Shown here: one piece after another, positions 16,525-25,497 of the stretch
Position numbering within the stretch: the stretch's first letter is position 1
Layout: the number at the start of each line of letters is the position of its first letter
Origin: AP-15 sp963733945
Lineage (GTDB): Bacteria; Pseudomonadota; Alphaproteobacteria; ATCC43930; CGMCC-115725
Assembly: GCA_963733945.1 (NCBI GenBank)
Contig: CAVTFD010000033.1
Location: forward strand, 124,001-188,000
Direction of reading: 5' to 3'
DNA: 64,000 bases
Program-made: the position numbers and the translations under genes
The notes under the pieces: model-generated
The model's database searches: none
What the model saw: the letters and a program-made list of their open reading frames with translations, nothing else
What the model was told of the DNA's origin: nothing

Positions 16525-17335
16525 ATGGGTTCGGATCTGGCCTGGCGGGTCGAGCTAACCTGCCTCAATGCCTGGCCGGCGCTGCGGCAGGTGCTGCTCG
16601 GCGGTTGGGTGCTGCGGTTCAGCGGCGGACTGACGCGGCGCGCCAATTCGGTAAACCCGCTCGGGGCTCGCGGCCCGGATGCCGACGACCTGATCGCCAG
16701 CTGCGAGGCGCTCTACCGGTATCACCGTCTGCCGACGATCTTCCGTCTGCCCTCGATCATCGAGCCCGCGAATCGACGCACGGCTCGCGGCGCAACGATA
16801 CAGCGGCGAGGGCTTGTCGCTGGTTCTTCACGCCGATGTCGACGCCGTTCCGGCGATGCGAGACCCGGACGTGCAGCTGCCGCCGCGGCCGACGCCGCAA
16901 TGGTTCGCCGCCATGGCGCTGCTGCAGCGCCACACAAAAAAGCAGGCCGGCCTTTATCGCCGGATCGTCGGCCGCCTCGCTATCCCGGCGGCTTTTGCGA
17001 TCCGTGCGGATGATGGCGGTATTGCCGCACTCGCCTATGGCGCGATTCATGACGGGCTGATCTGCTATGAATCGGTGGTGACGGATCCGAGCCGGCAGCG
17101 TCGCGGCTACGCCCGCCGGGTCATCACCAGTCTGGCGGCCTGGGCCGCGGATCGAGGCGCCCGGGGCGCCTGCCTCGAGGTCGAAGCGGCGAACGCTCCG
17201 GCTCGCGAGCTCTACCAGTCGCTCGGGTTCGAGGAACTCTACCGCTACCATTATCGCCGCGCACCCTGCCCCGATCCCCCGCTCTACCGATTGCCCGAAC
17301 GGCGGGGTCGTGGATCGGATGTGGCAAAAACGTGA
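16525..17335 (+). pseudogene. GNAT acetyltransferase, one frameshift
   Basis: Two frames together make one acetyltransferase of about 270 residues. The first carries WRVELTCLNAWPALRQVLLG and RFSGGLTRRANSVNPLG, ending at IIEPA. From about 16771 the sequence continues in the next frame as IDARLAAQRYSGEGLSLVLH and leads into the GNAT core ICYESVVTDPSRQRRGYARR and ANAPARELYQSLGFEELYRY. Dropping one base in GCGAATC at 16768-16774 joins them. The acetyl-CoA loop RQRRGYA is intact. As with the adenosyltransferase, this is a one-base gain in a conserved gene, so a sequence error or a young lesion are both possible. Confidence 0.75.
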
Positions 17336-17411
17336 GCGTCAGTTTGGTGGGGCGCTGGACTCGCCGCCTGCTGTTATCCTAGGCACCGGAGCAACTGCCT
17401 GAGCAGGGGAA

Positions 17412-17696
17412 ATGCGCACTGTGGAGATGCGGCTGCAGCCGCAGGAACTTTCGGAGAAGATGGCAGCGATGCGGATGTGGCTCGACGAGCGACGTTTTGA
17501 ACCGTCGAGTTTCACCTGCCATGGCTGTGGAGCCGGTGTGCTCGTCCGCATCGACTTCAAGGTTGCGGAGGAGGCCGACGCTTTCGCCGGGTGTTTCAGC
17601 GGCAGCGTCGATGCGTCCTCGCCTGTCGTCATCGGGGAAGCACTCCCCGGTCGCGTGTCGCGCGCCGAAGCGCTGCTGCCCGAACCCGTCGGCTGA
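17412..17696 (+). CDS. Hypothetical protein with CHGCG motif
   Basis: A 94-residue protein starts after AGGGG. It reads MRTVEMRLQPQELSEKMAAM, then a short CHGCGAGVLVRIDF segment with two cysteines, and ends in a region rich in Ala, Ser and Val. I know no family for it. Codon use matches the neighbours and nothing else overlaps it, so it is likely a real gene. It converges on the CaiB-type gene, seven bases away. Confidence 0.5.
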   Translation: MRTVEMRLQPQELSEKMAAMRMWLDERRFEPSSFTCHGCGAGVLVRIDFKVAEEADAFAGCFSGSVDASSPVVIGEALPGRVSRAEALLPEPVG

Positions 17697-17703
17697 GACG
17701 CCC

Positions 17704-18903
17704 TTAGACGACGCTGTCGCCCCGCAACGTCTCGACTTCAGCAGCGCTCAACCCCAGCCAATCGCCGAGCGCCTCGGCGGTGTGCTCTCCGAGAAGCGGC
17801 GCCGGTTTTAGCGGCGCCGGCGCACCGTCAAAGCGAACCGGCCAGGTGGTCATCGTCATCTTCCAGTCGCCGTGGTGCATGGTTTGCAATATGCCACGCT
17901 CGTAGAAGCTCGGCTCATTGGTCAATTCCATCGAGTCGAACACCGCGCCGGCCGGCACGCCGGCGCCTGATATCAGCGCCATTGCCTCTTCCTTGGTGTG
18001 TTGGCGGGTCCATTCGGAGATGATCTCATTGACCTCAACCTCGCGCTCGACCCGGGCGGAAGCCTTGTCGTAGCGCGGATCGCCGATCAGATCCTCGCGT
18101 CCGATCAGCTTCAACAGACGTGGCCAATGCTGCGGGTTCGCGCGGCTGGTCAGCATATAGACGTAGTCGTTCGGACCACCGGGCTTGCACGGAAAGATGC
18201 CCGACGGCGCATTTCCGCCGGCTGCCTGCCGCTGCGCCGCTTTTCCGGTCTGGGCCTGCCTGATGAACATGCCGCGGCTGTAATGCATGACGGAATCCTG
18301 CATCGCCGCCTGCAGCTGCCGTCCCTTGCCGGTCGATTGGCGCTGAAAGAGCGCGCTGACGATGCTGAACGCCAGCAGCATGCCGGTACCGGTGTCGCCT
18401 ATCGTCGGCCCGGGCTTTAGAGGCCTGCCGTCGCGTTCGCCGGTGATGCTCATCGCCCCGCCGACGGCCTGGGCGATCGGGTCGAAGCACAGGCCGTTCT
18501 CATACGGGCTTCCGGCGCCAAAGCCCTTGACCTGGGCGTAGACGATGCGGGGGTTGATCGCGCTGATCACGTCATAGCCGAGCCCCAGCCGCTCGATCAC
18601 GCCTGGGCCAAAGTTTTCGGTAAAGACATCGGCGTGCTTCGCCATTTCCTTGACCAACGCCAACCCGCGCTCGGATTTCAGATTGACGGTGATCGATCGC
18701 TTATTGGCGTTATAGATCATGAAGTAATAAGGATCGGCCACGCCGCGGCGGCCGGCCTCCCCGCCGTCGGGGTTCTCCACCTTGACGACATCGGCGCCCA
18801 TCCAGGCGAGCGCCTCGGTGCAGGTGGTCCCGGCCTCGAATTGAGTCAGATCCAGAACCTTGATGCCGGCGAGACAATTCGGGGGTACGGTCGTGCCGTC
18901 CAT
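17704..18903 (-). CDS. Class III CoA transferase (CaiB/BaiF family), copy 1
   Basis: The 399-residue product moves CoA between acids by an aspartyl-CoA intermediate. Family blocks are LAGIKVLDLTQFEAGTTCTE, GADVVKVENPDGGEAGRR, NANKRSITVNLKSERGLALV, ADVFTENFGPGVIERLGLGY and TIGDTGTGMLLAFSI, the last holding the catalytic Asp (GDTG). ATG at 18903 is preferred over GTG at 18909 because GAGGAG has better spacing to it. It is the last gene of a three-gene group with a GST and a second CaiB-type gene; the two CoA transferases are clear paralogues. The substrate is unknown. Confidence 0.88.
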   Translation of the reverse strand: MDGTTVPPNCLAGIKVLDLTQFEAGTTCTEALAWMGADVVKVENPDGGEAGRRGVADPYYFMIYNANKRSITVNLKSERGLALVKEMAKHADVFTENFGPGVIERLGLGYDVISAINPRIVYAQVKGFGAGSPYENGLCFDPIAQAVGGAMSITGERDGRPLKPGPTIGDTGTGMLLAFSIVSALFQRQSTGKGRQLQAAMQDSVMHYSRGMFIRQAQTGKAAQRQAAGGNAPSGIFPCKPGGPNDYVYMLTSRANPQHWPRLLKLIGREDLIGDPRYDKASARVEREVEVNEIISEWTRQHTKEEAMALISGAGVPAGAVFDSMELTNEPSFYERGILQTMHHGDWKMTMTTWPVRFDGAPAPLKPAPLLGEHTAEALGDWLGLSAAEVETLRGDSVV

Positions 18904-18941
18904 GTCCACTCTCCTCGGAGCGAAGGGCCAAAGATCAGCAA

Positions 18942-18960
18942 GGCGGATTGGAGATCCGCC
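18942..18960. repeat. Hairpin between GST and CoA transferase genes
   Basis: GGCGGAT-TGGAG-ATCCGCC forms a 7-bp stem with a 5-base loop in the 81-base gap inside the operon. There is no T run, so it is more likely a processing or REP-like element than a terminator. Confidence 0.5.
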
Positions 18961-18990
18961 CTACTGTAAATCCGATGGTTCGAGAACCTC

Positions 18991-19611
18991 TCAGTTCATG
19001 CCTTCCTGCTGCAGGGCTCGCTGCACCGCCGGGCGCGCCATCATGCGATCGAAATGGGCGGCGCAATTTTTCGGGAGCTGCATGCCGACTCGCTTTGCGC
19101 CCCAGAACTCGACGTAGAACAGCGCTGCATCGGCAATCGATAAATCATTGCCGCCCAGATAGCTTTTACCTTCGAGCGCCTTGTCGACGACAGCAAAGCC
19201 CTTTTCGATGGCCTCGCGACCCTGAGCCTTGACCGCGTCGTGGTCCGAGGCCGATGGCGCAAAGCGCTCGGTGCGAAACAGGCGCGTAAAGCCCTGCGAA
19301 TGAATCGTGCCGACGACGTATTCCATCACCTCCATCGCGCGGGTGTCGGTTTCTTCATCCTTTGGAATCAGATTGGCCTGCGGGTTCTGGCGGGCCAACC
19401 AGCGGGCGATCACCGGGAATTCGGTCAGGATCGAACCGTCATCGCGTTCGAGCGCCGGGACTTTCGATTTCGCGTTGATGCCGGTGAAGGGCGGCTTGTA
19501 TTGCGCGCCCTCGCGAAAATTGACGGGTTCGGCCTGGTAGGGCTTGCCGATTTCTTCGAGCAAGACATGGATGCCGATCGAGCAGGCGCCGGGGGCGTAG
19601 TAAAGCTTCAT
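18991..19611 (-). CDS. Glutathione S-transferase
   Basis: The 206-residue protein has the thioredoxin-like N-terminal domain (MKLYYAPGACSIGIHVLLEE, with the CS-x-G-type active-site loop of beta-class GSTs and SKVPALERDDG cis-Pro region) and an all-helical C-terminal domain with LGGNDLSIADAALFY. It lies between two CaiB-type CoA transferase genes on the same strand, 37 bases behind the upstream one. A role in opening or dechlorinating a CoA-linked or aromatic substrate is a guess from context. Confidence 0.88.
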   Translation of the reverse strand: MKLYYAPGACSIGIHVLLEEIGKPYQAEPVNFREGAQYKPPFTGINAKSKVPALERDDGSILTEFPVIARWLARQNPQANLIPKDEETDTRAMEVMEYVVGTIHSQGFTRLFRTERFAPSASDHDAVKAQGREAIEKGFAVVDKALEGKSYLGGNDLSIADAALFYVEFWGAKRVGMQLPKNCAAHFDRMMARPAVQRALQQEGMN

Positions 19612-19648
19612 CGCGGATCTCCTCGTAGTAGGGTGCAGGAGGCAGCGT

Positions 19649-20881
19649 TCAGACGATGCCTTCGGTGCGCAATGCCTCTATTTCGGCGGCGCCGATGCCG
19701 AGCCACCCGCCAAGCACTTCGGCATTGTGCTGGCCCAACAACGGCGACGGCTTGACCTTGGCTGGAGCGCCGTCAAAGCGCACGGGCCAAGCCGGCATCT
19801 TGTAGCGACCGGTCGTCGGATGCTCGACATTCTGCATGATGCCGCGTTCGGCAAGCGAGGGATCGTTCATCAGTTCCAGCGTGTCGAACACCGCGCCTGC
19901 CGGCACGCCTGCCTCGCCGATTAGCTTCATGGCCTCTTGCTTGGTGTGCTGGCGGGTCCAGGTGGCAATGATCTCGTCGACCTCGGCCGCGCGCTCGCCG
20001 CGCGCCGGCCCGGTGTCATAGCGAGGGTCGCCGATCAGGTCGTCGCGACCGATCGCCTTCAGCAGCCGCGTCCAGTGGTCCGCATTGGCGCGGCTGGTGA
20101 AGACATAAACGTAATCATTTGGCCCGCCGGGCTTGCATGGGTACAGGGCCGAGGGCGCGAGCGCGGTGCTTGAGCGGCTGCTGCCGCCGCGAATCTGGGC
20201 CTTGCCGCTCCCCTGGGTGCGCGAAAACGGCACCCGCATGTAATGGACCATCGCGTCCTGCATCGCCACTTGCAGCCGCCGGCCCTTGCCGGTGCGGTCA
20301 CGCTGGCGCAACGCGGCGAGGATGCTGATCGCCATCAGCATCCCGGTGCCGGTGTCGCCGAACGAGGGGCCGGGTTTGACCGGCGGGCGGTCGGCATCGC
20401 CGGTGACGCTGATCGGGCCGCCCGCGGCCTGGGCGATCATGTCGAAGGCGAGGTTCTTCTCATACGGGCTGCCGGTGCCGAAGCCTTTGACCTGGCAATA
20501 GATGATGCCGGGGTTGAGTTGCTTGACGGCATCGTAGCCGAGCCCCAGCCGCTCGATCGTTCCGGGGGCCATGTTCTCGACCGTAATGTCGGCCTTTTTC
20601 AACATCTCTTTAACGATTTCGAGCCCGCGCGGCGATTTAAGGTTGAGGGTGATCGATTTTTTGTTGGCGTTGAACTGGTGAAAGTACCAGGGGTCGTCAT
20701 CGGGATGCCCAGGGCGCAGCCTGCGGCCGGGATCGCCCGTCTTCGGGTTCTCGATCTTGACGACCTCTGCGCCGAGCCAGGCCAGCGCCTCGGTGCAGGA
20801 CGGTCCCGCCTCGAACTGAGTGAAGTCCACGACCCGCACGCCTGCGAGACAATCGAGTTCCATGCCCTCTGTCGCTGCCAT
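19649..20881 (-). CDS. Class III CoA transferase (CaiB/BaiF family), copy 2
   Basis: The 410-residue product is a close paralogue of copy 1. It shows LAGVRVVDFTQFEAGPSCTE, GAEVVKIENPKTGDPGRR, NANKKSITLNLKSPRGLEIV and SFGDTGTGMLMAISI with the catalytic Asp, and shares the segment CKPGGPNDYVY with copy 1. The pair arose by duplication with the GST gene between. It leads the operon. Two distinct CoA transferases so close together suggest either two substrates or a hetero-oligomer. Confidence 0.88.
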   Translation of the reverse strand: MAATEGMELDCLAGVRVVDFTQFEAGPSCTEALAWLGAEVVKIENPKTGDPGRRLRPGHPDDDPWYFHQFNANKKSITLNLKSPRGLEIVKEMLKKADITVENMAPGTIERLGLGYDAVKQLNPGIIYCQVKGFGTGSPYEKNLAFDMIAQAAGGPISVTGDADRPPVKPGPSFGDTGTGMLMAISILAALRQRDRTGKGRRLQVAMQDAMVHYMRVPFSRTQGSGKAQIRGGSSRSSTALAPSALYPCKPGGPNDYVYVFTSRANADHWTRLLKAIGRDDLIGDPRYDTGPARGERAAEVDEIIATWTRQHTKQEAMKLIGEAGVPAGAVFDTLELMNDPSLAERGIMQNVEHPTTGRYKMPAWPVRFDGAPAKVKPSPLLGQHNAEVLGGWLGIGAAEIEALRTEGIV

Positions 20882-21025
20882 CGCTCACACTCCTCCCGGA
20901 AAATTCCTGTCATCACTATAGCGTGCTGAACCAGACTGCGGAAACCGGTTCGGCATTGCGCGCGACGGATTGCCAGAAAGCGCCCGCTCGGCGACAGTCC
21001 ACACGAAATGCGGCAGGAGCGGGCA

Positions 21026-22195
21026 ATGCAGATCATCCAGCGCATCAGCGAGTTTCGCGACGATCTGACGGAGTGGCGGCACGACATCCATGCCCATCCC
21101 GAACTCGGCTTCGAGGAGCACCGGACTTCCGATTTTGTTGCGCAAAGGCTCGCCGAGTTCGGCTGCGAGGTGTTCCGCGGCATCGGCAAGACCGGTGTCG
21201 TCGGCAGGTTGCGGGCCGGCAATTCGCCGCGCTCAATCGGCCTGCGGGCCGATATGGATTGCCTGCCAATCGAGGAGGCAACCAACCTTTCCTATCGCTC
21301 GCAGAACGCCGGGCGCATGCACGCGTGCGGGCATGACGGCCACACGACAATGCTGCTGGGCGCCGCCCGCTACCTCGCCGAGACCCGCAACTTCGACGGC
21401 GCCGTGCATCTGATCTTTCAGCCGGCGGAGGAGGGGCTCGGCGGCGGCAAGGCGATGGTCGAAGACGGCCTGTTCGACCGCTTCCCGTGTGATGCGATCT
21501 TCGGTATGCACAACCGTCCGGGGCTGGAGGTCGGGAAATTTCAGATCCGCACCGGCGCGATGATGGCGGGCGGAGCCTATTTCGACATCGACATCACCGG
21601 CCGCGGCGCGCATGGCGCCCGGCCGGAAGCCGGGATCGACCCGGTCGTCACCGCAAGCCATATCGCGATCGCGTTGCAAACGATTGTGTCGCGCAACGTC
21701 CGGCCGGTCGATACCGCTGTCGTCAGCGTCACTCAGATCCACACCGGCGAGGCCTACAACGTTATTCCCGAACGCGCCGTAATCGGCGGCACCGCGCGCT
21801 GCTTCAGCAAAGAGACGATGGCGCTGATCGAACGGAACATGCGCCGCATCGCCTCGGGTGTGGCAGGTGGATTCGGGGCCACCGCGGAGCTCGATTTCCG
21901 CATCATCTTTCCGCCGCTAGTTAACGACGCAACCGAGGCTGGCTTTATCGCCGATGTCGCCGCCGATCTGGTCGGCGCCGACAACGTCAACCGCGAGGGT
22001 GGATTGGTGATGGCCTCGGAAGATTTTTCCTACATGCTCGAACGCCGCCCAGGCGCCTACATTCAAATCGGCAACGGCGATGGCATCGGCGGCTGCGAAG
22101 TCCACAACCCCGGCTACGATTTCAACGATGCGGCATTGCCGGTCGGCGCCAGCCTGTTTGCCAGACTGGCCGAGCGGAAACTGGCGCGGGCCTAA
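21026..22195 (+). CDS. M20-family amidohydrolase (hippurate hydrolase-like)
   Basis: The 389-residue product is a metal-dependent amidase. It opens EWRHDIHAHPELGFEEHRT, followed by GLRADMDCLPIEE and HACGHDGHTTMLLGAARYLA, where Cys and His are metal ligands, and PAEEGLGGGKAMVEDG; further down ARPEAGIDPVVTAS lies in the lid domain and VMASEDFSYML near the end supplies another ligand region. The family cleaves N-acyl amino acids such as hippurate, or amino-acid conjugates. AGGAG is seven bases before the ATG at 21026. It is divergent from the CoA transferase operon. Confidence 0.88.
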   Translation: MQIIQRISEFRDDLTEWRHDIHAHPELGFEEHRTSDFVAQRLAEFGCEVFRGIGKTGVVGRLRAGNSPRSIGLRADMDCLPIEEATNLSYRSQNAGRMHACGHDGHTTMLLGAARYLAETRNFDGAVHLIFQPAEEGLGGGKAMVEDGLFDRFPCDAIFGMHNRPGLEVGKFQIRTGAMMAGGAYFDIDITGRGAHGARPEAGIDPVVTASHIAIALQTIVSRNVRPVDTAVVSVTQIHTGEAYNVIPERAVIGGTARCFSKETMALIERNMRRIASGVAGGFGATAELDFRIIFPPLVNDATEAGFIADVAADLVGADNVNREGGLVMASEDFSYMLERRPGAYIQIGNGDGIGGCEVHNPGYDFNDAALPVGASLFARLAERKLARA

Positions 22196-22226
22196 CGAGC
22201 CTCTGCGCGGGGACGAGTGAGCGCAG

Positions 22227-22952
22227 TTACGCCGGGGCCGGGATCGCGCGCTGGTTGTACATGATCTTGCGCATCTGCTCCCGCTCCGCGGCAGTCAGGG
22301 TGGCTGGGTCGACGCGCAGATTGTTGCCGGTCTCCATGCCGCGCTTGACCGCCGGGCGGTTGCCGATCTCGTCGAACCAACGCTTGAAGTGTTTGAACTC
22401 GCTGATGTCCTGGCCCTGGCCTTCCCAGCCGACGGTCCATGGATAGGAGATCATATCGGCGATCGTGTATTCGTCACCGGCCAGATATTTGCGATCATAG
22501 AGACGGTTGTTCATGACGCCGTAGAGGCGGTTGGCCTCGTCGGTGAAGCGGCGGATGGCATAGGTCAGATCGCCCGCATCGGGGCCGGCGCGGCGAAAAT
22601 GGCCGCACTCGCCGAGTTTCGGGCCCTGATTGGCCATCTGCCAGATCACCCACTGGGTGACCTCGTATTTACCGCGTAAGTCCTGCGGGAAGAAACGGCC
22701 TTCTTTCTCCCCAAGATACATCATGATGGCGCCCAACTCGAAGATACTGATCGGCGCGCCGCCGCCCTTTGGCTTGTGGTCCACGAGCACCGGCATGCGG
22801 TGGTTGGGATTGATCTTCAGAAATTCGGGCTTGAACTGGTCGCCGCGACCGATGTTGCACGGGACGAGATTGTAGTCGAGACCCAATTCCTCGAGCAGGA
22901 CCGTGACTTTCTTGCCGTTCGGGGTCGGCCAAAAATGTAGATCGAGCATCAT
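22227..22952 (-). CDS. Glutathione S-transferase, YfcG/Ure2p-like
   Basis: The 241-residue protein belongs to the YfcG/Ure2p-like branch, which act as disulfide-bond oxidoreductases on glutathione. It shows LHFWPTPNGKKVTVLLEELG, PNHRMPVLVDH (cis-Pro loop), ISIFELGAIMMYLGEK and WQMANQGPKLGECGHF, then the helical domain with YLAGDEYTIADMISYPW. AGGA precedes the ATG. A paralogue with the same blocks is at 51578-52330. It converges on the M20 gene. Confidence 0.88.
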   Translation of the reverse strand: MMLDLHFWPTPNGKKVTVLLEELGLDYNLVPCNIGRGDQFKPEFLKINPNHRMPVLVDHKPKGGGAPISIFELGAIMMYLGEKEGRFFPQDLRGKYEVTQWVIWQMANQGPKLGECGHFRRAGPDAGDLTYAIRRFTDEANRLYGVMNNRLYDRKYLAGDEYTIADMISYPWTVGWEGQGQDISEFKHFKRWFDEIGNRPAVKRGMETGNNLRVDPATLTAAEREQMRKIMYNQRAIPAPA

Positions 22953-23110
22953 TGCGTCCTTTGGTTTTAGAGGGACTGGTCAAGGTTATCGTCGACCATC
23001 ATCGGCCGGATCGGTCATCATAACGGCTCGCCAACTCACTGTCACCGCGATGCAGGCCACAAGGGATTACACGGTCGTTTTGCCGCGAGGTTCTGACAAT
23101 CGCGCGAGAA

Positions 23111-23452
23111 CTAGAGGTCGGTCTCTGTCGTCTGACCGGGGAATAAAGTGGCGCGGCTCCATCCGGACCAGTCGCCGGCAACCGGATTGTTCGGATCACG
23201 ATCATGGCGCCAGCAAATGGTTTCGGCGTTTGGCGCGACAACATCGTGCGAATGCCCCTTGGTCATGACGAAGTTATCGGTGGCGACGTAGCCGTTCTGC
23301 CGGTCATCGCAATCGCTGCTCTTGGTAATCACCGCCTGAACATTGACCCGATCCCAGGTCGGGTTGTCGAGGGTCAGGGTGGCCGAATGGCTCGACCCCG
23401 AGGAGCAGCCGGAAATCATCAGCAGCGTCGCGATCAAGGCCAGATATCGCAT
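23111..23452 (-). CDS. Lipoprotein of unknown function
   Basis: The 113-residue protein has a signal peptide with lipobox LLMISGCSSGSS and the Cys at residue 16. The mature part has three cysteines (SSDCDD, ETICWRH) and ends in a WSRATLFPGQTTETDL stretch. A strong GGAGGAGGGG site precedes the ATG at 23452. I recognise no domain. It is alone on the minus strand. Confidence 0.72.
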   Translation of the reverse strand: MRYLALIATLLMISGCSSGSSHSATLTLDNPTWDRVNVQAVITKSSDCDDRQNGYVATDNFVMTKGHSHDVVAPNAETICWRHDRDPNNPVAGDWSGWSRATLFPGQTTETDL

Positions 23453-23678
23453 CGTCCCCTCCTCCAAGACCGAGGAGGAGATAGGGGCCTGTATCGCCGG
23501 TGCGCAAGCGGCAATTCCCCGAAACTCATGCCGGCTTACCGGCGTGGCCAACGTCACCGTCAGCACACCGTCACGGCAAGCGGAGTGAGTGGTGGAAGCG
23601 CGCGGCTATCACCGGCGGCACGATCAGCGCGTCAGCTGGACCTTTCCGTTGATAATTCGGCGCCGGTCGAAAGGCCGG

Positions 23679-23687
23679 GGGAATAAA
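23679..23687 (+). promoter_or_regulatory. GGGAATAAA motif, candidate ECF-type promoter element
   Basis: GGGAATAAA lies 63 bases before the cytochrome b561 start. The same nine bases stand at 24443-24451, 60 bases before the metallophosphoesterase. GGGAAT-like -35 elements are used by some extracytoplasmic-function sigma factors, but I cannot name which one, and no sigma gene is in the window. Confidence 0.3.
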
Positions 23688-23749
23688 CGCGCGCATGATC
23701 CGATCTTCGCTGCTGTCGCCCTGAACGGGCTCGAGAGTGAGGTATTCGG

Positions 23750-24364
23750 ATGCTGCGGACCGATAGCGATCCCGAACTGCTCGTTTTCGACCCAGTGATC
23801 CGGCTTCTACACTGGTTGACCCTGTTCCTCGTCGCCACGATCTTCGTGCTCGCCTTCGCGATCGATTTCGCATCGTCTAGGCAGGAGGCTGTTGCACTCA
23901 TTCAGCTGCATCGCTCGCTCGGCGTGACCGTGTGGGTCGTGACGCTCGGCCGACTCGTATGGCGCCAATTCGCACGGTTCCCGAACTGGCCAGCTGACAT
24001 GCCGCAGGCGATGCGGCTCGCGGCTCAGTGGAGCGAATACTCGCTCTATGCCCTCATGCTGACCCAGCCGATCCTCGGGCTGCTGTGGACCAACGCCTAC
24101 GGCGACCGGGTGAACCTGTTCTTCCTAGGTCAGCTTCCGGCGCTGATTGGCCGAGACCGCCCGCTTGCGAGGCAGCTGGGGGAGGCGCATGCGACAGTCG
24201 GATTTCTTCTGCTAGGCATGATCGCTCTTCATGCCGCGGCGGCGCTCTACCACCATTTCTGGCGTCGCGACGACACGCTCAGGGCCATGCTGCCGCAGGG
24301 AAGAAGACGCCGGGACGCAGAGGGTGGCACCGATGACAGCCGAGGTCTTAGGCAGCCGCGCTAA
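23750..24364 (+). CDS. Cytochrome b561-type membrane protein
   Basis: The 204-residue protein has four membrane helices, at about residues 20-40, 55-75, 100-118 and 145-165. Haem-ligand candidates are His21 (VFDPVIRLLHW), His in LIQLHRSLGV and His in LGMIALHAAAALYHHFW. It fits prokaryotic cytochrome b561, which takes electrons from quinol to a periplasmic acceptor. It heads a group with a Tat-exported metallophosphoesterase and a cupredoxin; all three would work at or beyond the inner membrane. Confidence 0.85.
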   Translation: MLRTDSDPELLVFDPVIRLLHWLTLFLVATIFVLAFAIDFASSRQEAVALIQLHRSLGVTVWVVTLGRLVWRQFARFPNWPADMPQAMRLAAQWSEYSLYALMLTQPILGLLWTNAYGDRVNLFFLGQLPALIGRDRPLARQLGEAHATVGFLLLGMIALHAAAALYHHFWRRDDTLRAMLPQGRRRRDAEGGTDDSRGLRQPR

Positions 24365-24442
24365 TCCTCGCTCCACAACCGTTCGGACGATCTCTCAAAG
24401 GCATCGGCTGAACTGAACCAGCTCGGCAACATTCATTTGACC

Positions 24443-24451
24443 GGGAATAAA
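24443..24451 (+). promoter_or_regulatory. GGGAATAAA motif, second copy
   Basis: GGGAATAAA is followed 17 bases later by GGTCT (24469-24473), which could be the -10 region of the same ECF-type promoter. It repeats the motif at 23679 at almost the same distance from the next start codon. Confidence 0.35.
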
Positions 24452-24510
24452 CCCCGAAGCACGGCGGTCTGGATCGGCGCGACACACCACGCCATTCAGG
24501 AGAACGAGAG

Positions 24511-25485
24511 ATGGCCGATCGTGATGGGACCAAGTTGCTAGGCCAAGCGAACATAAATCGCCGGGGTCTGTTGAAGTGCATGAGCTGGGCCGGTACCGGC
24601 GTCGTCTGGAGCTTGAGCGGCGGGGTGCCGCGCACGCTCGGACTGGTGGGTTCGGCGGCCGCGGCCGAGGTGACGCAAGGCGATCTGACCTTTGTGCAGA
24701 TCAGCGACAGCCATATCGGTTTTCACCTGCCGCCAAACCCGGACCCGACCGCCACGCTCGGCGAGGCCATCGCAAAGATCAAGGCGATGCCGACCCAGCC
24801 GGCCTTTCTGATTCATACCGGTGATATCAGCCACCTGTCGAAGGAAGAGCAGTGGGACACCGCCGATCAGGTCATCAAGGGAGCGAACAAGCAGGTATTC
24901 TTTATTCCCGGCGAGCACGACGTGGCCGACGCCGACAATGGCAAGGCCTATCTCGCCCGCTACGGCAAGAATACGCAGGGCAAGGGCTGGTACAGCTTCG
25001 ACATGGCCGGCGTCCATTTTATCGGGCTGATCAACGTCTTTGATTTTCAGCCCGGGTTCAAATCCGCCGGTCTCGCAACCTTGGGTGACGACCAGCTCGA
25101 ATGGCTGGAAAAGGATGTTGCCGGCCGCTCGGCCAGCACCCCGATTGTCGTCCTCGCCCATCTGCCGATGTGGACGATCTACGAGAAGTGGGGCTGGGGC
25201 ACGGCCGACGCCGGACGCGCGCTCGGCTATCTGAAGCGCTTCGGCTCGGTGACCGTGCTCAACGGCCACATCCACCAGATAATCCAGAAGGTCGAGGGCA
25301 ACGTCACGTTTCATACCGCGGCCTCGACCGCATTTCCACAGCCGGCACCGGGGACAGCCCCCGCTCCCGGCCCGATGAAGCAGGTGGCGGCCGGCGATCT
25401 ACGCAAATATCTGGGCGTCAGGACAGTCGATTACGTCAGCGGCAAAGGCGCGCCGGCGCTGACCGACAGCACGCTCGTTGCGTGA
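24511..25485 (+). CDS. Tat-exported metallophosphoesterase
   Basis: The 324-residue product opens with a twin-arginine signal (INRRGLLK followed by a hydrophobic helix and a cleavage region ending GSAAAAE), so it is exported folded. The calcineurin-like dimetal site appears as QISDSHIG, IHTGDISH, PGEHDV (where GNHD is usual, Glu replaces Asn), VVLAHLP and NGHIHQ. The Asn to Glu change at the third block is a notable departure and may affect activity or metal choice. It starts 146 bases after cytochrome b561, with GAGAACGAGAG before the ATG, and is followed after 12 bases by a cupredoxin gene. Confidence 0.83.
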   Translation: MADRDGTKLLGQANINRRGLLKCMSWAGTGVVWSLSGGVPRTLGLVGSAAAAEVTQGDLTFVQISDSHIGFHLPPNPDPTATLGEAIAKIKAMPTQPAFLIHTGDISHLSKEEQWDTADQVIKGANKQVFFIPGEHDVADADNGKAYLARYGKNTQGKGWYSFDMAGVHFIGLINVFDFQPGFKSAGLATLGDDQLEWLEKDVAGRSASTPIVVLAHLPMWTIYEKWGWGTADAGRALGYLKRFGSVTVLNGHIHQIIQKVEGNVTFHTAASTAFPQPAPGTAPAPGPMKQVAAGDLRKYLGVRTVDYVSGKGAPALTDSTLVA

Positions 25486-25497
25486 GGGAGAGTTACC

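Noticed and set aside
23146..23155. Third GGGAATAAA-like copy near the lipoprotein gene end
   Set aside because: It lies inside the coding sequence of the minus-strand lipoprotein and is not upstream of a plus-strand gene, so it is probably chance.
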